64,000 nucleotides of DNA from Thermothelomyces thermophilus ATCC 42464 (GCF_000226095.1 NC_016478.1:124001-188000); one strand, 5' to 3'; positions 10,950 to 23,706 are shown, counted from the stretch's first letter. The notes: a model not told the origin generated them from the letters alone. Program-made: numbers and translations.

Positions 10950-12348
10950 GCTAAAGAAAATGTCTTACCTACGTATCCTAGTTTGAGCTAACCTAGGAGA
11001 CCAAACTATAGATATCTATTTTGATATAGACAGTTTAACTAACCTAGTTGACTAGATATAGATTTCCCAATGGGTAAAGAATCCCTAATAGATTAAGGGC
11101 GAACCCTATACCCTTAAGGGAGTCAATTTAAAGACCAGGATTAGTAAATAGGTTGAATTCGACTTCTATATCCTAGGAGAGGCTAGGAATACGCTAATCA
11201 ATAGATATATCTGGATTATAGCTAATGTTATCGACGAACTTGCTCTAAAAATGCTCCTAGGCACCGACTTCATAATGGCTTACAATGTTAAGATTGACTT
11301 TATCAAAGGTATCTATACCTTTAGATTGCTAGTAAATATAAAGGTCTATAGGGACGTTATAAAGAAGAACCCTAAGCCTATCTCTCGGAAGGTTACTACT
11401 ATCTAGTATACTATTATTCCTATATACTCTACCTAGATAGTCGAGACTTACTTTATACTAATACCTAACAACGTTCCGGAGGATAAGTACTTTTACTTTA
11501 CCGCTAACTAAGACAGAGTCTAGGATATTATAGTTAATTAGCGTATACCCTAGGTAGCTATCGTTAGAAATGACACCGATGTCCTTATAGTCATCCGGAA
11601 AGGAGACAAGATTAGCTACCTCTTAGAATACTATAGGGAGGACACCGCTGCCTAAGTCAATACGAGCAATATAGAGGATATATAGACCGAGGTTTAGGAT
11701 AGAATTACCGAGCAGGAGCTAAAGGAAAAGCTAGAGGAAGCCTAGTACATATATTACCAAGAGGGTACCGATAGTAACTAGGAACTCCTACTACTAAATG
11801 GGGTTAACTTTTATACCTTATCCTATAGTATTAAGAAACCTAACGATATCCCGGCTATTAAAAGCAAGGATAGCATTAGTATTGCTAATATAAATCCTAA
11901 GTTTATGCTCAAGGTAAAGGAATTTCTAGATAGATATGACCTTTACCGCGATAGGAGAATTGTACTAATGCTAGAAAGCTAGAAGATATAGATTAACCTA
12001 GTTAACGGTTAGCAAAAGCAAGTCCGAATAGTCAGACTGTACCTAATAGGGCTTAAAGACTATAAGGCTCTAGATAAGTATTATAACTAGCTCTAGGCAT
12101 CCGGTAGATTTACCTTTATAGATAAATTAACCCCTATTATATGCCTAGTATTTATTATATAGAGAAAGGTTACTAAGAAGCTAGGAGTAGAGGTTAAGAA
12201 AAGCCGAAGTATAGTCGACCTATAACTACTAAATATAATTATAGTTCTAGATGTTTACCCCTTACCTAACTAGGACAATATTATAGCTACTATAGTTAGT
12301 AATAAGTTCTTTATAGCCCTAGACGCCTTAGGATTCTTCTACTAGTTA
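10950..12348 (+). pseudogene. Protease and N-terminal part of reverse transcriptase of element 1
   Basis: At about 11015 the frame gives FDIDSLTNLVD, the position of the retropepsin D-T/S-G motif with the Gly mutated. At 11250-11340 LLGTDFIMAYNVKIDF is the second typical protease segment of this lineage. The RT fingers follow: RSIVDLQLLN...VYPLP at about 12205-12260, then FFIALDALGFFYQL at 12310-12345. The frame stops where element A inserted at AGTTA (12344-12348) and resumes at 19758. Early stops are all TAG/TAA. Confidence 0.7.
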
Positions 12349-12776
12349 TGTAACAAACCTAACTCAGACTTCTTCTAAAAGGGTTTAGACGAAGGTAGAT
12401 TGAGCAGGATAAGCAGGCAGGTCGTCTAAGGGATTCGGTAAAGCTAAAGGGTTTACAACAACACTAGAGTTATCTCTTATAGTAATTAGCAATACTTAGT
12501 ATAAGTACTATAATTATAGGTTACTATCACTAGTAAACTCTTAGAGTCTACTATAACGAGTAACTATCTATATATATATATAATCCTAGGATTACTAATA
12601 GTCGTAGTGATCCTCTATACTAGCTTACCTAGCTTATATCGTAAGCTAGTAATCCTCTGCTAAGATCATTTCTTACCAAGTGTAATCCTATCCTAATTAG
12701 TCTATCATTCCTTTAGCTTGATTAGCTCGTTTATGCCAATAGCTTAGGCAGCATCTGTATATATATTTCCGTGATA
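12349..12776 (-). repeat. 3' LTR of element A
   Basis: 428 bp. On the plus strand it starts TGTAACAAAC and ends GTGATA (from GTGACA). U3 type 1, as in the LTRs at 586 and 19325. Confidence 0.88.
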
Positions 12777-12793
12777 TAATGCCCTCCCTCTAA

Positions 12794-12812
12794 GGCTTTC
12801 GACCTAAAAGCC
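12794..12812. promoter_or_regulatory. Conserved hairpin between 3' LTR and antisense ORF, copy A
   Basis: GGCTTTCG, loop ACC, TAAAAGCC: one stem position is lost by C-to-T. The following block, containing AGCGCTAAC, is also shared with copies B1, B2 and C. It is placed to act in promoter or 5' UTR function for the antisense ORF or in 3' end formation of the genomic RNA. Confidence 0.5.
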
Positions 12813-12902
12813 CTCTTTAGGTCGTTTCAAATAGCGCTAACATCCTTTTCTACGTATACCTTATAATTTTTCCCTTTTTCTATACTACTAGTAGCTAACA
12901 AG

Positions 12903-13360
12903 ATAGCAGATCATATCTCTAAACGCCGATCTTCGAAATCCTAATAACGCGCCGCGCTTACTTCTTTTATTGATTCTTCTGGCGTAGACGTCATGCCGTG
13001 TTCGTGGTGTTTTAAGCGGAACTTGGCTTGTCGTATGGCGTTAGGCTCTTCTTGCTATAGCGAGTGTATACGTCGGGGTCGTTCTTACGATGGTTCTGAT
13101 ATAGCGTCTGCTTATTTGTGACCTGGTTTGTTGCCTTAATGTTCATAGCTAATCTTTTATAGTAACGAAGATTATATCTAAATAAAAATATATAGAATAA
13201 GAAGAGGCCGATGCTAAAGAGGCCCTTTTTATTCTTTAGATTTAACTTTAGATAGGGTCCTAGGGTGCTAATGTCCCGTTTAACTAGTCTTCTTTAGGCC
13301 TAGATTTGTTAGAGGCTGACTTAGCTGTTTTATCTAAGCTAGTACCTATAGTCGATCTAG
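12903..13360 (+). pseudogene. Antisense Zn2Cys6-like ORF of family A, copy A
   Basis: Plus strand, opposite to gag-pol. From a possible ATG-to-ATA start at 12903 the frame gives a basic segment (SKRRSSKS, two TAA in place of Gln), then ATG 12993 MPCSWCFKRNLACRM, a Gly/Ser turn and SECIRRGRS followed by YDG. Cysteines fall at C3, C6, C13, position 22 (Tyr, TAT) , C25 and position 32 (Tyr, TAC), which is C-x2-C-x6-C-x8-C-x2-C-x6-C. That is the Zn2Cys6 spacing known from GAL4-type regulators. The tail is shorter here than in B1 and B2 (an EEADAKEA helix, then a Leu-rich end). This copy keeps the most cysteines. A DNA-binding role is inferred from spacing only. Confidence 0.6.
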
Positions 13361-13369
13361 GTTTTACTA

Positions 13370-16300
13370 GTAGAACTATTCTAATTTCTTAAGGTAGTTT
13401 AAGTTCTTAACTAGTTTCTATAAGTTGTCTTCTAGTCTAAAATTAAGCTATTTGACTAGATACTATAGTTCCCTATTGATAATATATAAATCTAGAATTT
13501 CTTCGACGTCCTATTCTTCTTCCTCGTCTTTTACTTCGATATACGTAGCAACCTTGGCGTTTTTCGGTGCTAGTTCGAGAAGCGAAATATAAAAAACATC
13601 CGTCTGTAGTTATATAGATGACGGTAACGATAGTTGGTAGTTAGATGTCGAAATTCGTTCTTTAATAACGAAGGGTCTGACCTTTTTAAAGTTTAGCTTT
13701 ATGCTTAGTCGTTTGGTTCGTAGGTTTCGTACGATTAGATAGACTTTATCTCCCCTCTTTAGGCAAGGTCCCTTAAGCCTATATTTGTTGTAGTAGTTCT
13801 TTATTCTGGTCTTGATAAACTTGAGTTCCTTTTTAAGCTTCTTATATAGTATATACATTTATTCTACTTTAATTGCTGCTCTTGGTACTATAACCTCTAG
13901 TCCTTGCCTAAGGTCTACTTTATATCTATAGTTTATAAAGAACGGTATAACTTTAGTCGCTTCTATTAGTATTATATTATAAGCGAGTTATACTATTGGT
14001 AATAGTATAACCTAGTCGTCTTACTAGTAGTTAATATAAGAGCGAAGGTATTACTTAACAACTTAGTTTAGTCGCTCCGTTTGTCCGTTAGTCTGTAGGT
14101 AATATGCTATTAACAGCTTACTATTGACGCCTAATCGTTGTATTAACGCTTGCTAGAACTTTAATACAAACTTAGTATCTCTATCGGTAATCTATTCCTA
14201 CGGCTAAGTATATACTAATGTAACTTGCCGATAGATTATATCTACTAGCTATTTAGCTATCTAGGACTCCTTATAGGGAAAGAAGTATACCTATTTAGTT
14301 AGGCGATCTACTATAGTAAGAATACTATTATAGGTCACTCCTATAGCTATATCCTTAGATTCTAGCAGCTTTATAATAAAGTCTATCGTAACTAAGCTCT
14401 ATAGTTTGTCAGCTATTAGTAGTAGCTAAAGTAGCCTATACAGCTTATATCATGCCGTTTTGCTTCGATTGCAAATGTCGTAGTTCTATACGACTTCCTT
14501 AACTTGTACCGTTAACTATAGAAAGTTATAATATTTCTTAACTTGTACGATAGTCTTTGTAACTCCTTTATATCCTCCGAGTTTCAACTCGTAGAGTTCT
14601 CGAATCATCTATAGCTATTGATCCTAGTTGTAGATATATACTTTGCCTTGGTACTAGAGTTTCCTATCTCTTTCTTTTACTCCGTTAGGTATTAGTAGTC
14701 CGGGTGCTACTTGATACTATGCCTCATTAATCCTTTCTTCTCGAAAGATTATATAACATTCTAGGAACGAGTTAAGTAGATCATCTTCTATAGGTGTCTA
14801 CATTTCGTAATATAGCGTTCTATCTATTCGTTCCTTGAATAACTGTAGCGTTATTTCCGTTTGTCCTTCTGTATAATCCGTTCGTTAGCTTAAGATATCT
14901 ACTTGTACGTTCTCTTTGCCCTTCTTATAGTAGATCTCGAAGTTAAATTCCGCAAGGAATTCTGCCTATTGTATTTGTCGTCTGTTAAGCTCTTTCGTCG
15001 TTATGAAGTATCGCAAATTCTTATAATCTATATATACTTGTACTAGTTTAATCATGCTACTAAAGTATAGTCGCTATTCCTTAAAAGCTTTGATAATTAT
15101 AAATAGTTCCTTATTATAGATCGGATAATTAAGACGTAGTCTATCGAGCTTCTTTAAAAAGAAGGCTATAGGATATAGCTTTCCTTATTCGTCTCGTTAT
15201 CCTAATTATCCTCTAATAGCGTAGTCTGAAGCATCTATTTCTACCTCAAATAGCTTCTTAGGGTCTAGTAATACTAGTATTAGATCTTTGGTAATAGCGT
15301 TACGGATCTATGTAAATGCTTGCTCGTACTATTCTTCCTATTGGAATTTAGCATTCTTCTTTATAAGTTCGTATAAAGGTCGTACGATCGCTCTAAAGTT
15401 CCTAATGAACATTTAGTAAAAGTTTGTAAATCTAATAAAGCTTTATATTTCTGTAACTAACGTTAGTTATAGCCACTCCTTAATAGCTTTGACCTTTAAA
15501 GGTTTTATCTAGATTTATCCTAGGGATATTTCGTATCCTAGAAATACCATTTTCCTAACGTAGAATTCGCTCTTTTCCTTATTAACTAATAGTTTATATA
15601 CATATAGCGCGTCTAGCACTACTTTTATATGCTTCTAGTATTTGTCTATCGTCTTAGAGAAGATAAGTATATTGTCAAGATAATATACTATGAATTTGTC
15701 GAGAAAGGGTTAGATAGCTTAATCAATTAGGGCTTAGAACGTTACTAGCGTATTTATAAGTCCGAATAGCATAACGAGGTACTTGTAGTAGCTATAGGGT
15801 ATCCTAAAGGCCGTTTTCTACTCGTCGCCTTCTTTGATCCGTATATAGTTATAGGCCGATGGCAAGTTAAGATACGTAAAATATTAGGCTCCTATAACTA
15901 ATCTTAGAGCTGTAAGATTAGTAATAATAGGTATCGGGTTTTTACAGTCTATTCGTTAAGTTACCGATAGTTAATATATAACTATAGCTTTCTATCTTTC
16001 TTAGGTATAAATAGGATTAGGTAGCTTGCTAGTGATATCGACAGGCAGATATATTCTCTTCGAAGGTTCTCCTCTAAATATCGCTTAAGTTCTTCGTTCT
16101 ATATCTAGCTCGTATAGTAAATCTTAAAGAACTTTAGTCGTGCTCCTTCCTTAAGCTTGATCTTGTGATCCTATAGGCTATATTCTAGTAATCCTTCTAG
16201 ATGCTTCGGTTCGAATGCTAGGTATTCTTTATATTCTTTCGGTACTTCCCTAGTCTTATCTCGTCTCTTAGTTTTCTAATAGTATATAAACTTGGTTCTA

Positions 16301-16950
16301 TCTATAGCGATACTAGCGATTTCTCCTATCTTAGCCTACTACTCTAATTATAGTGCTCTGTATTCGTTAACGGAGAGAATAGCTATTAGCGGTTTGGCTC
16401 GTTCCTCCTATTGTGATATATTAATGTTATTATACTGCCTCTTCTAGAGTCTATAGTAGTCTGTCTACCATTATCTGTCTCTTGCGATAGATCCGTAGGA
16501 TATGCCTTCCCTTAAGCATCGTCTACTTACGATCCTTATACGCTCCTTATCTCGCTAGTCAAATACGACTCTGTTTAGGGTCGTAGGTAGCTACTATTCT
16601 TCTAGCTAATATCTAGGTTATGATCCTTATATTATAGTAACCTTAATATTATATCTTTGTCATTATTTATATCTATAATACTAAATATAATTACCATAGT
16701 CTTCCCTATTATAGTAATATCGATTAGTTTAGTCTTCTTATATACCCATTATATCAGAAATAACCCTTTGACTATACTATACTTCCGCTTTATTCTCTAG
16801 AGTATCTATAGCTAATTTATAAGTATTAGCGAAATCAGGTTTATCTCTACTCTACTATCTACTAGTATAAGCATTTTATGCTATTTCTATTATACTATTA
16901 TCTATAGTCACTTATCTTACTGCTATTGTCTAAAGATTATAGCGATTTCC
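13370..16950 (-). pseudogene. Pol of element A (protease to integrase-chromodomain)
   Basis: Read right to left. The best preserved piece is an 82-codon open stretch at 13858-13610 (ILYKKLKKELKFIKTRIKNY ... RGDKVYLIVRN), the integrase C-terminal region. It is followed by a chromodomain-like segment ending near 13370. RT, RNase H and integrase core are recognised by alignment to element C. In-frame stops are TAA/TAG. Confidence 0.7.
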
Positions 16951-18079
16951 TATATTTCTACTGGGAGGTCTTGATATAGTAGTCTCTTACGCTAGTTCCT
17001 CCTATACTACGCTACTACTTGCCGCTATACGGGCGTTAATGGTTTCTAGGCCCCTCGAAGAGCCCTAACCCGTTTCCTAGGTCAGTGCTAACCTCTTTAG
17101 TTATTCGGCTAATAGCGGCTTCATCAATCGTGTTTATTTCTATAAGCTATTAAGTGCTTATAGCTTCCTACTATTAAGTCCGTTCTACTTTTCGTCGTAT
17201 ATGCTATAGCTTCATCTAAAGTTCCCGAATTTGCGATTTCTTTTCGTCTATATAATAGAGGCAATCGTTACTCTAGCATGAGTCCTATATATCTCGTCCT
17301 GTTCTGTAGTACCTAGGCTAGGCTCGTTTTAGAACTACTATAATACCTTCTAGATCGCGGGCTTCGATCTTCTAGAGCAATTTGGCCGCTCTATTTCCTA
17401 TATTATAGACCTATTCTATAGGGCGGAGGCTTCTATCCTCATTTCCTTGTTAGGTTAGCTAATAATTGTTTTCGAATTTGTCGTTAAAGTGATATTGGCA
17501 TTTGTATACTATATACTAGAACTAAGGCACTTATATATATACCTTATATTAGGGGTATAGTTGTATAGCATTGCCTAGGAGGTATTAGAATTCTTTCCTA
17601 AATCCTTTCTATTATATATAGACCGTAGGTACTCTAATGCTAAAGTAAGAGTATTTCTTCTAGTAGCTTTCTTACGTACGCTCGTCTTTTCCGTGGTTTG
17701 TATATATAAATTAGTATTCTAGGTTCCGTACGTTATTACTAAGTTACTAGTCGTTAAGGTACTTGGCATAGCTATCAAGCCTATTATATATTATAGGCTA
17801 TCCTTCTTTAATAGCTTCTATGATATATTAGAGTTCCTTTATTTTGTCCCTTATCTTATTACTCTACTAGGCAAGTCAAGTTAAGCGTCTATCCCGTTTG
17901 TATAGTTCTGTATTAAGTTAGAAAACTTCATTATAATACTATTTAATTTGTTCCTAGAGGAATAGAACATTAGGTCTAGATCTTTTAATTCCTTAGGTAT
18001 CGGTTATCTACGATCTATCCTACCTCTATATAACTACAAAACCCTATTACCTTAAGGCTAGGAGAATTGAAATTAGTAG

Positions 18080-19260
18080 TATATATTCTCTTGCTATATC
18101 CTATTCGGCAAGACCTATCTCTAGGTCTATAGTGACCAATTCAGAGTATAGTGCTTGTTTGTCTTTACCGTTACCATTATATCTAAGACTATCTATATTA
18201 CTACCCCTATCTTTATAGCTCGTAGCCGCTACTTTGATAACGTCCTTAGTAGTTTCGTCGATAGCTATAATTTCCTTTCTAGGGACTATCTTCCACTCTT
18301 TCTTCGAGCTTCGACATTCTCGCTTATAGTGCCCTTTCTTTCTATAGTTATAGTAGGTAACATTAGACTTGTCCTTAGTCGTCTTCTTCTAGTCCTACTT
18401 CTACGCTATATCTATATCTATAGCTCCGGGGTATATCCTATATAAGGTACTAATATACGCTCGCTTTTTCTTATCATTAGCCTTAACCGTAGTTCTATTT
18501 ATTCGGCCTCGTTTCTACTACTCTTATATATAGAGTCGATTATTGATTCTAATAGCCTATATAATATATTTATCTAGGGTCTTAGGCTAATCGTACTTAT
18601 ATAGCTTATCTTTAACCTTTTCCTTTAAGCTATTATAGAACAATTATATTAACGCCTTATTATTAAGCTAAGACTTAAGTATATCCTATCTAAACTATAT
18701 AGTATAGGAGGCTACTAACTTAGTTTGTTGAAGATTAGTAAGTCTTTCTTATATATAAATCTTCTTATCTTTATCGCTAAAAACCTTCTAAAGCTTTTCT
18801 TCAAAACAGTCATAAGATCGAAAGACTACCTATATAAACACGTCTTAGTCATCTTTATCTTCCTCGGTAAGATAGTCATTCTATATAGGTTCGAACTATC
18901 TAAGTACCTTACCCTCTAATCTTATAGCTATATAGAGGACCTTAGCTTTATCATCCGGAAACTTGTCGTTATTAAGCTAGAAGTAGGATCGAAGGTTTAT
19001 TAGGAATCTTATAAGATCCTCCTTAGTTCCTCTATATTTACCAGGTAGTTCGATCTTAATACGGCTTACTTTAGCGGTTTCGAGCGCCTTGAGTTTAGTA
19101 TAGGCCTCGTTAACTAACTTCTATAAGTGCTTTTCGCCATTCTCGAGTTCCTTAATTTAGGTTTAAGTAGCCTTATCTCTTTAGTCCAACTCCTAGATCC
19201 GCTACTAGAGATAATCAAGCTAAGCGAGCAGCTATTCGGCCGTAACGTTGGTAGCTATGT
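18080..19260 (-). pseudogene. Gag of element A
   Basis: The ATG expected near 19260 reads ATA. The zinc knuckle near 18370-18310 reads YYNYRKKGHYKREC: the C-x2-C-x4-H-x4-C motif with its first two Cys codons turned to Tyr. The plus-strand ORF at 18155-18445 is its shadow; similar shadows occur antisense to every gag copy. Confidence 0.7.
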
Positions 19261-19324
19261 CGATGTCAAGGTCAAAGTTACCTCTGTTCTAAACTATAAT
19301 AGAACAAAGGGAGTGATAGCAACG

Positions 19325-19752
19325 TGTAACAAACCTAACTTAGACTTCTTCTAAAAGGGTTCAGACGAAGGTAGATTGAGTAGGACAAGTAGGCAAGTCA
19401 TCTAAGGGATTTGGTAAAGCTAAAGGGTTTATAATAATACTAAAGTTATCTCTTATAGTAATTAGTAATGCTTAGTATAAGTATTATAATTATAGGTTGC
19501 TATTATTAGTAAACTCTTAGAGTCTACTATAACGAGTAACTATCTATATATATATATAATCCTAGGATTACTAATAGTCGTAGTGATCTTCTATACTAGC
19601 TTACCTAGCTGATGTTGTGAGCTAGTAATCCTCTGCTAGGATCATTTCTTACTAAGTGTGATCCTGTCTTAATTAGTCTATTATTCCTTTGGCTTGATTA
19701 GCTCGTTTGTACCAATGGCTTAGGCGGCATCTACATATATATTTCCGTGACA
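19325..19752 (-). repeat. 5' LTR of element A
   Basis: 428 bp, plus-strand ends TGTAAC...GTGACA intact. Followed by the second AGTTA. U3 type 1. Confidence 0.88.
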
Positions 19753-19757
19753 AGTTA

Positions 19758-20024
19758 CTAGTTACTAAGGAGCATAGTAACTATATAGTAGTTATAAGCT
19801 ACTATGGTTTAGAAAAATCTAATATAGTACTTATAGGTTTTAAAAACGTACCTACATTCACGTAATGCTATATAGATAGACTTTTCCTTAAACATTACCA
19901 TTTTATTAGGGTATATATTAATAATATCATCATCTTTAGCAAAACAAAGGAAGAATACCTTAAACACCTATATACCATTTATAAAATCCTTAATAAGGCC
20001 TATATCTATATTAATATAACCAAA
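19758..20024 (+). pseudogene. Middle part of the reverse transcriptase of element 1
   Basis: Directly after the target duplication of A the frame continues with the RT catalytic segment: VYINNIIIFSKTKEEYLKHL near 19895-19960. It corresponds to the (Y/F)xDD box, with both Asp codons changed to Asn (GAT to AAT), followed by the conserved IFSKT. It ends in ...YINITK at the LINE insertion point and continues at 39108 with SFIGYL. Confidence 0.8.
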
Positions 20025-20249
20025 GGGAGCTTCTCTTACATCTTTGTAAATACCCTACCAAAATATATAAAACTACCATCACTAGAAAGCTCTCGAAAAA
20101 CGCTATCTAACGGCACCGCTTTTAACCGTACACGAGCCGTTACGGGTGTATAACAGGCATCGTAGGCGTAAGAACCGGACCCGACCGCAATCTAACCGCA
20201 CCTCGCACGCCTGTCAAAATTTTCACCGTACAGACCACCTAGCGCCTCG

Positions 20250-21600
20250 AAATGTAACGTCGATTTAAGGCCTAACGCTAAGCCACTAAGTAGGGAGGCC
20301 TATAGCTTCGAACCAATTAAAGGGGGGCCTATTATAGGCTTACCTTACCCCGGATATTAAGGAGCTAAGGGGTCTTATTATATAATTAGTCGACTTTATA
20401 CTAAGCCTTAAATGGGGTAAGGTATAGAACCTTGCTAATAGGCTCTTATAGGGCCTTATGACTACTATTATAGGCCTAGTTCTAAACCTATGGGAACTTG
20501 TAGCCGAAGAAGTTAAAAAGGGGCTTAAAGAAGCCCTTAAGGCTACCCCTTACCCTACCTAGGCATAGGTAGCTATAGGGCTATAATAGGGAGTAACTAG
20601 CCCCTGAGGAGGCCTATCGTCGGCTAAGGCAGTGCCGTTATAGGCCTCGTAGGAGGTTATAATACAGAATATGAGACTATAAGAGGACCTTAAAGCCCGA
20701 ACCCCGGCTAAAATAGTCTAGGTAGTTAACAGGGCTTCTAGCTACTAGGGAGCTATTATAGCTAGGAAGCTCCTAAGTAAGAATATAGTAATGGTCTTTA
20801 AGGATAAGGCTACTAAGGATTAGTATTCGACTAATAAGTAATAAGTGGCTATAGCCTTTAGAAAGGAGGCTAGGGAGGCCGGTAGGGTTTATATAGTCCT
20901 AGCTAAGGGAGTCCGGAAGGAGGAGCTATAGGGGGTTAGCGAACAAGACTTTAAGAGGGCTATAGGCCTATACTTAATCGAAACGGTCAAGTTCTGGCTA
21001 TTAAAGAGCCTATAGAGGAAGTAGGCTATAGTACTTCTAGGCTTATAAGACCTTAATAAGGCCCGGAAGGCCTATAATAAAGGCATAGTCTAGGATACCT
21101 AGGTATTAAACTATAAGCCCTATTAGGATACTCTAGAGCTAAGGTAGTACTATAGGTATTAGAGCTTTGGCTATACCTAGTAGTACTACTAGCGGCCGGC
21201 CTATCATAGCCGTTATAGTATAAAGGCCTATAGGGAAGGGGGGAAGACTAGGGAGGCCTAGTACCCTACTTACTCTAACTAACTCCCTTATAAGTATACG
21301 GCCTATAGGGGCCCCTATACTACCTAATATAGGGGCTACCCGAAGAAAGTCGAGGCCTAGGAGAGGGCTAGGGAGGCCTACTAATATAGACCCTGGACCT
21401 TCTAACTACTAGAGTAACTATACTAGAAGGTAGCCTTCGAGTTTAGTAGCCGGCCAGGAGATAATAATTACTATTAAACTAGGGCTAAACGCCCCTATAG
21501 GAGGCCTACCCTAGCCTAGTAGGCGGTTAGAAGCGCCTTATTCGACGCCTAATAGACCTGTATCTCCTTTTCATAGCCTAGAACCCCTTCCTTTTTATAA
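20250..21600 (+). pseudogene. LINE ORF1 (Gag-like)
   Basis: A plus-strand frame with Gln/Trp codons as TAG. At about 21140-21190 it reads YYRYxSFGYT...YY, fitting C-x2-C-x4-H-x4-C with Cys and His codons changed to Tyr. An Arg/Gly-rich tail follows. The 5' part (20025-20250) is GC-richer and keeps some CpA. Confidence 0.55.
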
Positions 21601-21669
21601 CTAGCCGAGGGGGTAATGGCTATAGAGCCTACTACCATACCCTTGGCCTCTACTCTGGCTACCTTAAAT

Positions 21670-23706
21670 ATAAATTAAGATCCTTTAGTAGAATACCTAA
21701 GGTAACAAATAGGCCCTTAAGGTCCTATTAGAGGAGGCTAAATACGACCTATTAGCTATCTAGGAGCTATAGATTAACCGTTTTATAGGGTTAATATACT
21801 GCTCTTAGGCTTCGAAATACTACCTAGTTTACAAGCCTAAAGGTAAAACGGCTATTCTAGTAGCTAAGCGCTTTCTAGTTAGCTAGTAGGACTATTTAGT
21901 AGAGGAAAACTAGTATAGGGTAACCTTCCCAGCCCTAGGTAAGAGGGGGTTCGAGCTCTAGTCAGTCTATAATAATAAGGGGGAGTAGGCCTTCCTATAG
22001 GACCTACTAGCCCTACCTCGGCTAACCTACCCCCTAGTTCTTATAGGTAACTTTAACCTCTACTACCTAGTCTAGGACCTATTTAATAGGCTTAGCCTAG
22101 GGGCTAGGGACCTCCTTAGCCTTATAGACTAATAGGACCTTGACCTATATATACTATATAGCTAGGTCACTAGGGCCCCCTAAGGGGACTAATGTAGCCG
22201 GCCTTCCATAATAGACCTATTCTAGGCCTTGGCCAGGCTAGAAGCGACCTATAGGGATATCGCGGAATACGGGAAATCCAACTACTACCTATAGGCCCTA
22301 AATGTCTCCCTCTAGGGGACTAAAGGGCCTATACCGGCTAGTAAAGGGTAGGACTAGAAGAGCCTAGACGAGGAGATCACGTAGGCCGAGGTGGCCTACC
22401 TCCTACTCTAGCTTGGTAGGTAGGCATCGGCCCTAGCCGGGCCTGTTTTCCGGGGCCCGTAGGAGCTTCTATAGGCCTTCGACAGGCTTATAGAGGCCCT
22501 TAAGGAGATAGCTACGGTCTTGGCCCTAGTAAAGAAGGCTATTATAGGCGGCAAACGAGCTTGATGGTAGACAAAGGAGGTTTAGGAGGCCTAGAAGAGG
22601 GCCAAGGAGGTGGAGAGAGCCTATAGGGGTACCCTAAACCCCTATACGTATGAGGCACTTTAGCAGGCCCTATAGGACTAGGCTAAGACTATTACGGCTA
22701 TAAAGACCAAGAGCTAGAGAGCCACGTTATAGGAGGTAACTAACCGGCCGGACCTGCTATAGAGGCTAGAGAGGTAGGTAAGGCTATAAAGCTACCTACC
22801 GATTGACCCCTTAAAGCTCTTGGCCTTTAAAGGAGGGCTTATAACCTATTAATAGAAGGCTAAAGCACTAGCCAATAAGTTCTTTTAAACCTAGAAGTAG
22901 ACCTATTAGATATTAACGACCTAGATTTAAATAACTACTAGGAGCTGAAGTTCGAAATAAGCTAGGAGGTTATAGTAGGTAAAGTTAAGGTAGTACTAGC
23001 TAGGGCAGCCTTATAGAAAGCCCTAGGGGAGGACCTCCTCCCTATAGGCCTATTAAAGGCCTATAGGTAGCCGCTCTACCAGATACTAGCTAAACTAGCC
23101 TCAGAGAGCCTATAGCTTGGCTATTTCCTAGCCTAGTTTAAAAGGGCTAAGATAGTAGTCCTTTATAGGCCTGGCAAACCCCTATAGGCCTACTTTACCC
23201 TAGGTGGCTATAGGCCTATAACGCTCCTACTAATAGTAGGTAAGGTGCTAGAGGCTATAGTTACTCGAAAGGTAATGGCCGTTATAAAGGCCTATAGGCT
23301 TCTCCTAGCCGAGTAGATAGGTAACTAGGAATATAGATCTATAGAACTAGCTATTCAGCTTATTATAGCTTAGGTTTAGAAGGCTTAGAGGTATAAGGCG
23401 GCTACCTCCCTCCTATAGCTTGATATCTTAGGGGCTTTTAACATTATTAACTATACCTAGCTACTAGCTACTTTATGGAGCTAGGGCTTCCCAAAGTAGC
23501 TAGTGGTCTAGGTCAAGGAGTGGCTATAGGATAGGGTAGCTATTCTCTACTTTAATAGCCAGGAAACAGAGGATATAGTGGTAAAGGCTAGGGTCCTATA
23601 GGGGTTACCCCTCTCCCCTATATTATTTATCCTCTATATAGCCTCACTCTACTAGGCTATTCGCTAGGCTAGCCCTATAGTCAGTTTAATAGGCTTTACC
23701 GATGAT
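21670..23706 (+). pseudogene. LINE ORF2: endonuclease and reverse transcriptase, cut at the catalytic box
   Basis: The endonuclease/exonuclease/phosphatase domain starts near 21670 and contains LIGNFNLYY (about 22038; from GDFN). The RT domain has SIELAIQLIIAQVQKA (about 23335), LLQLDILGAFN (about 23415), GLPLSPILFILYIA (about 23600) and GFTDD (23692-23706), all hallmarks of Tad1-clade LINEs. The next base belongs to a chromovirus LTR. All Trp and many Gln codons are stops. Confidence 0.75.

Larger units (their letters stand above)
12349..19752 (-). mobile_element. Family-A chromovirus, complete copy A, inside the RT of element 1
   Basis: 7404 bp bounded by two 428-bp LTRs. The flanking AGTTA at 12344-12348 and 19753-19757 is a perfect 5-bp target-site duplication. 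Transcription runs right to left: gag near 19260-18080, protease about 16900-16700, RT about 16100-15400, RNase H about 15300-14900, integrase about 14800-13850 and chromodomain about 13550-13370. Between pol and the left (3') LTR sit an antisense ORF (plus strand, 12903-13360) and a hairpin. RIP has destroyed the coding frames. Confidence 0.88.

Noticed and set aside
18155-18445. Antisense ORF repeated in gag of A, and at 29609-29899, 36893-37141 and 45499-45050 (reverse)
   Set aside because: It lies opposite the coding gag frame, so its conservation is explained by Gag; it has hydrophobic low-complexity content and no motif. The zinc-cluster ORF differs because no sense gene overlaps its cluster.
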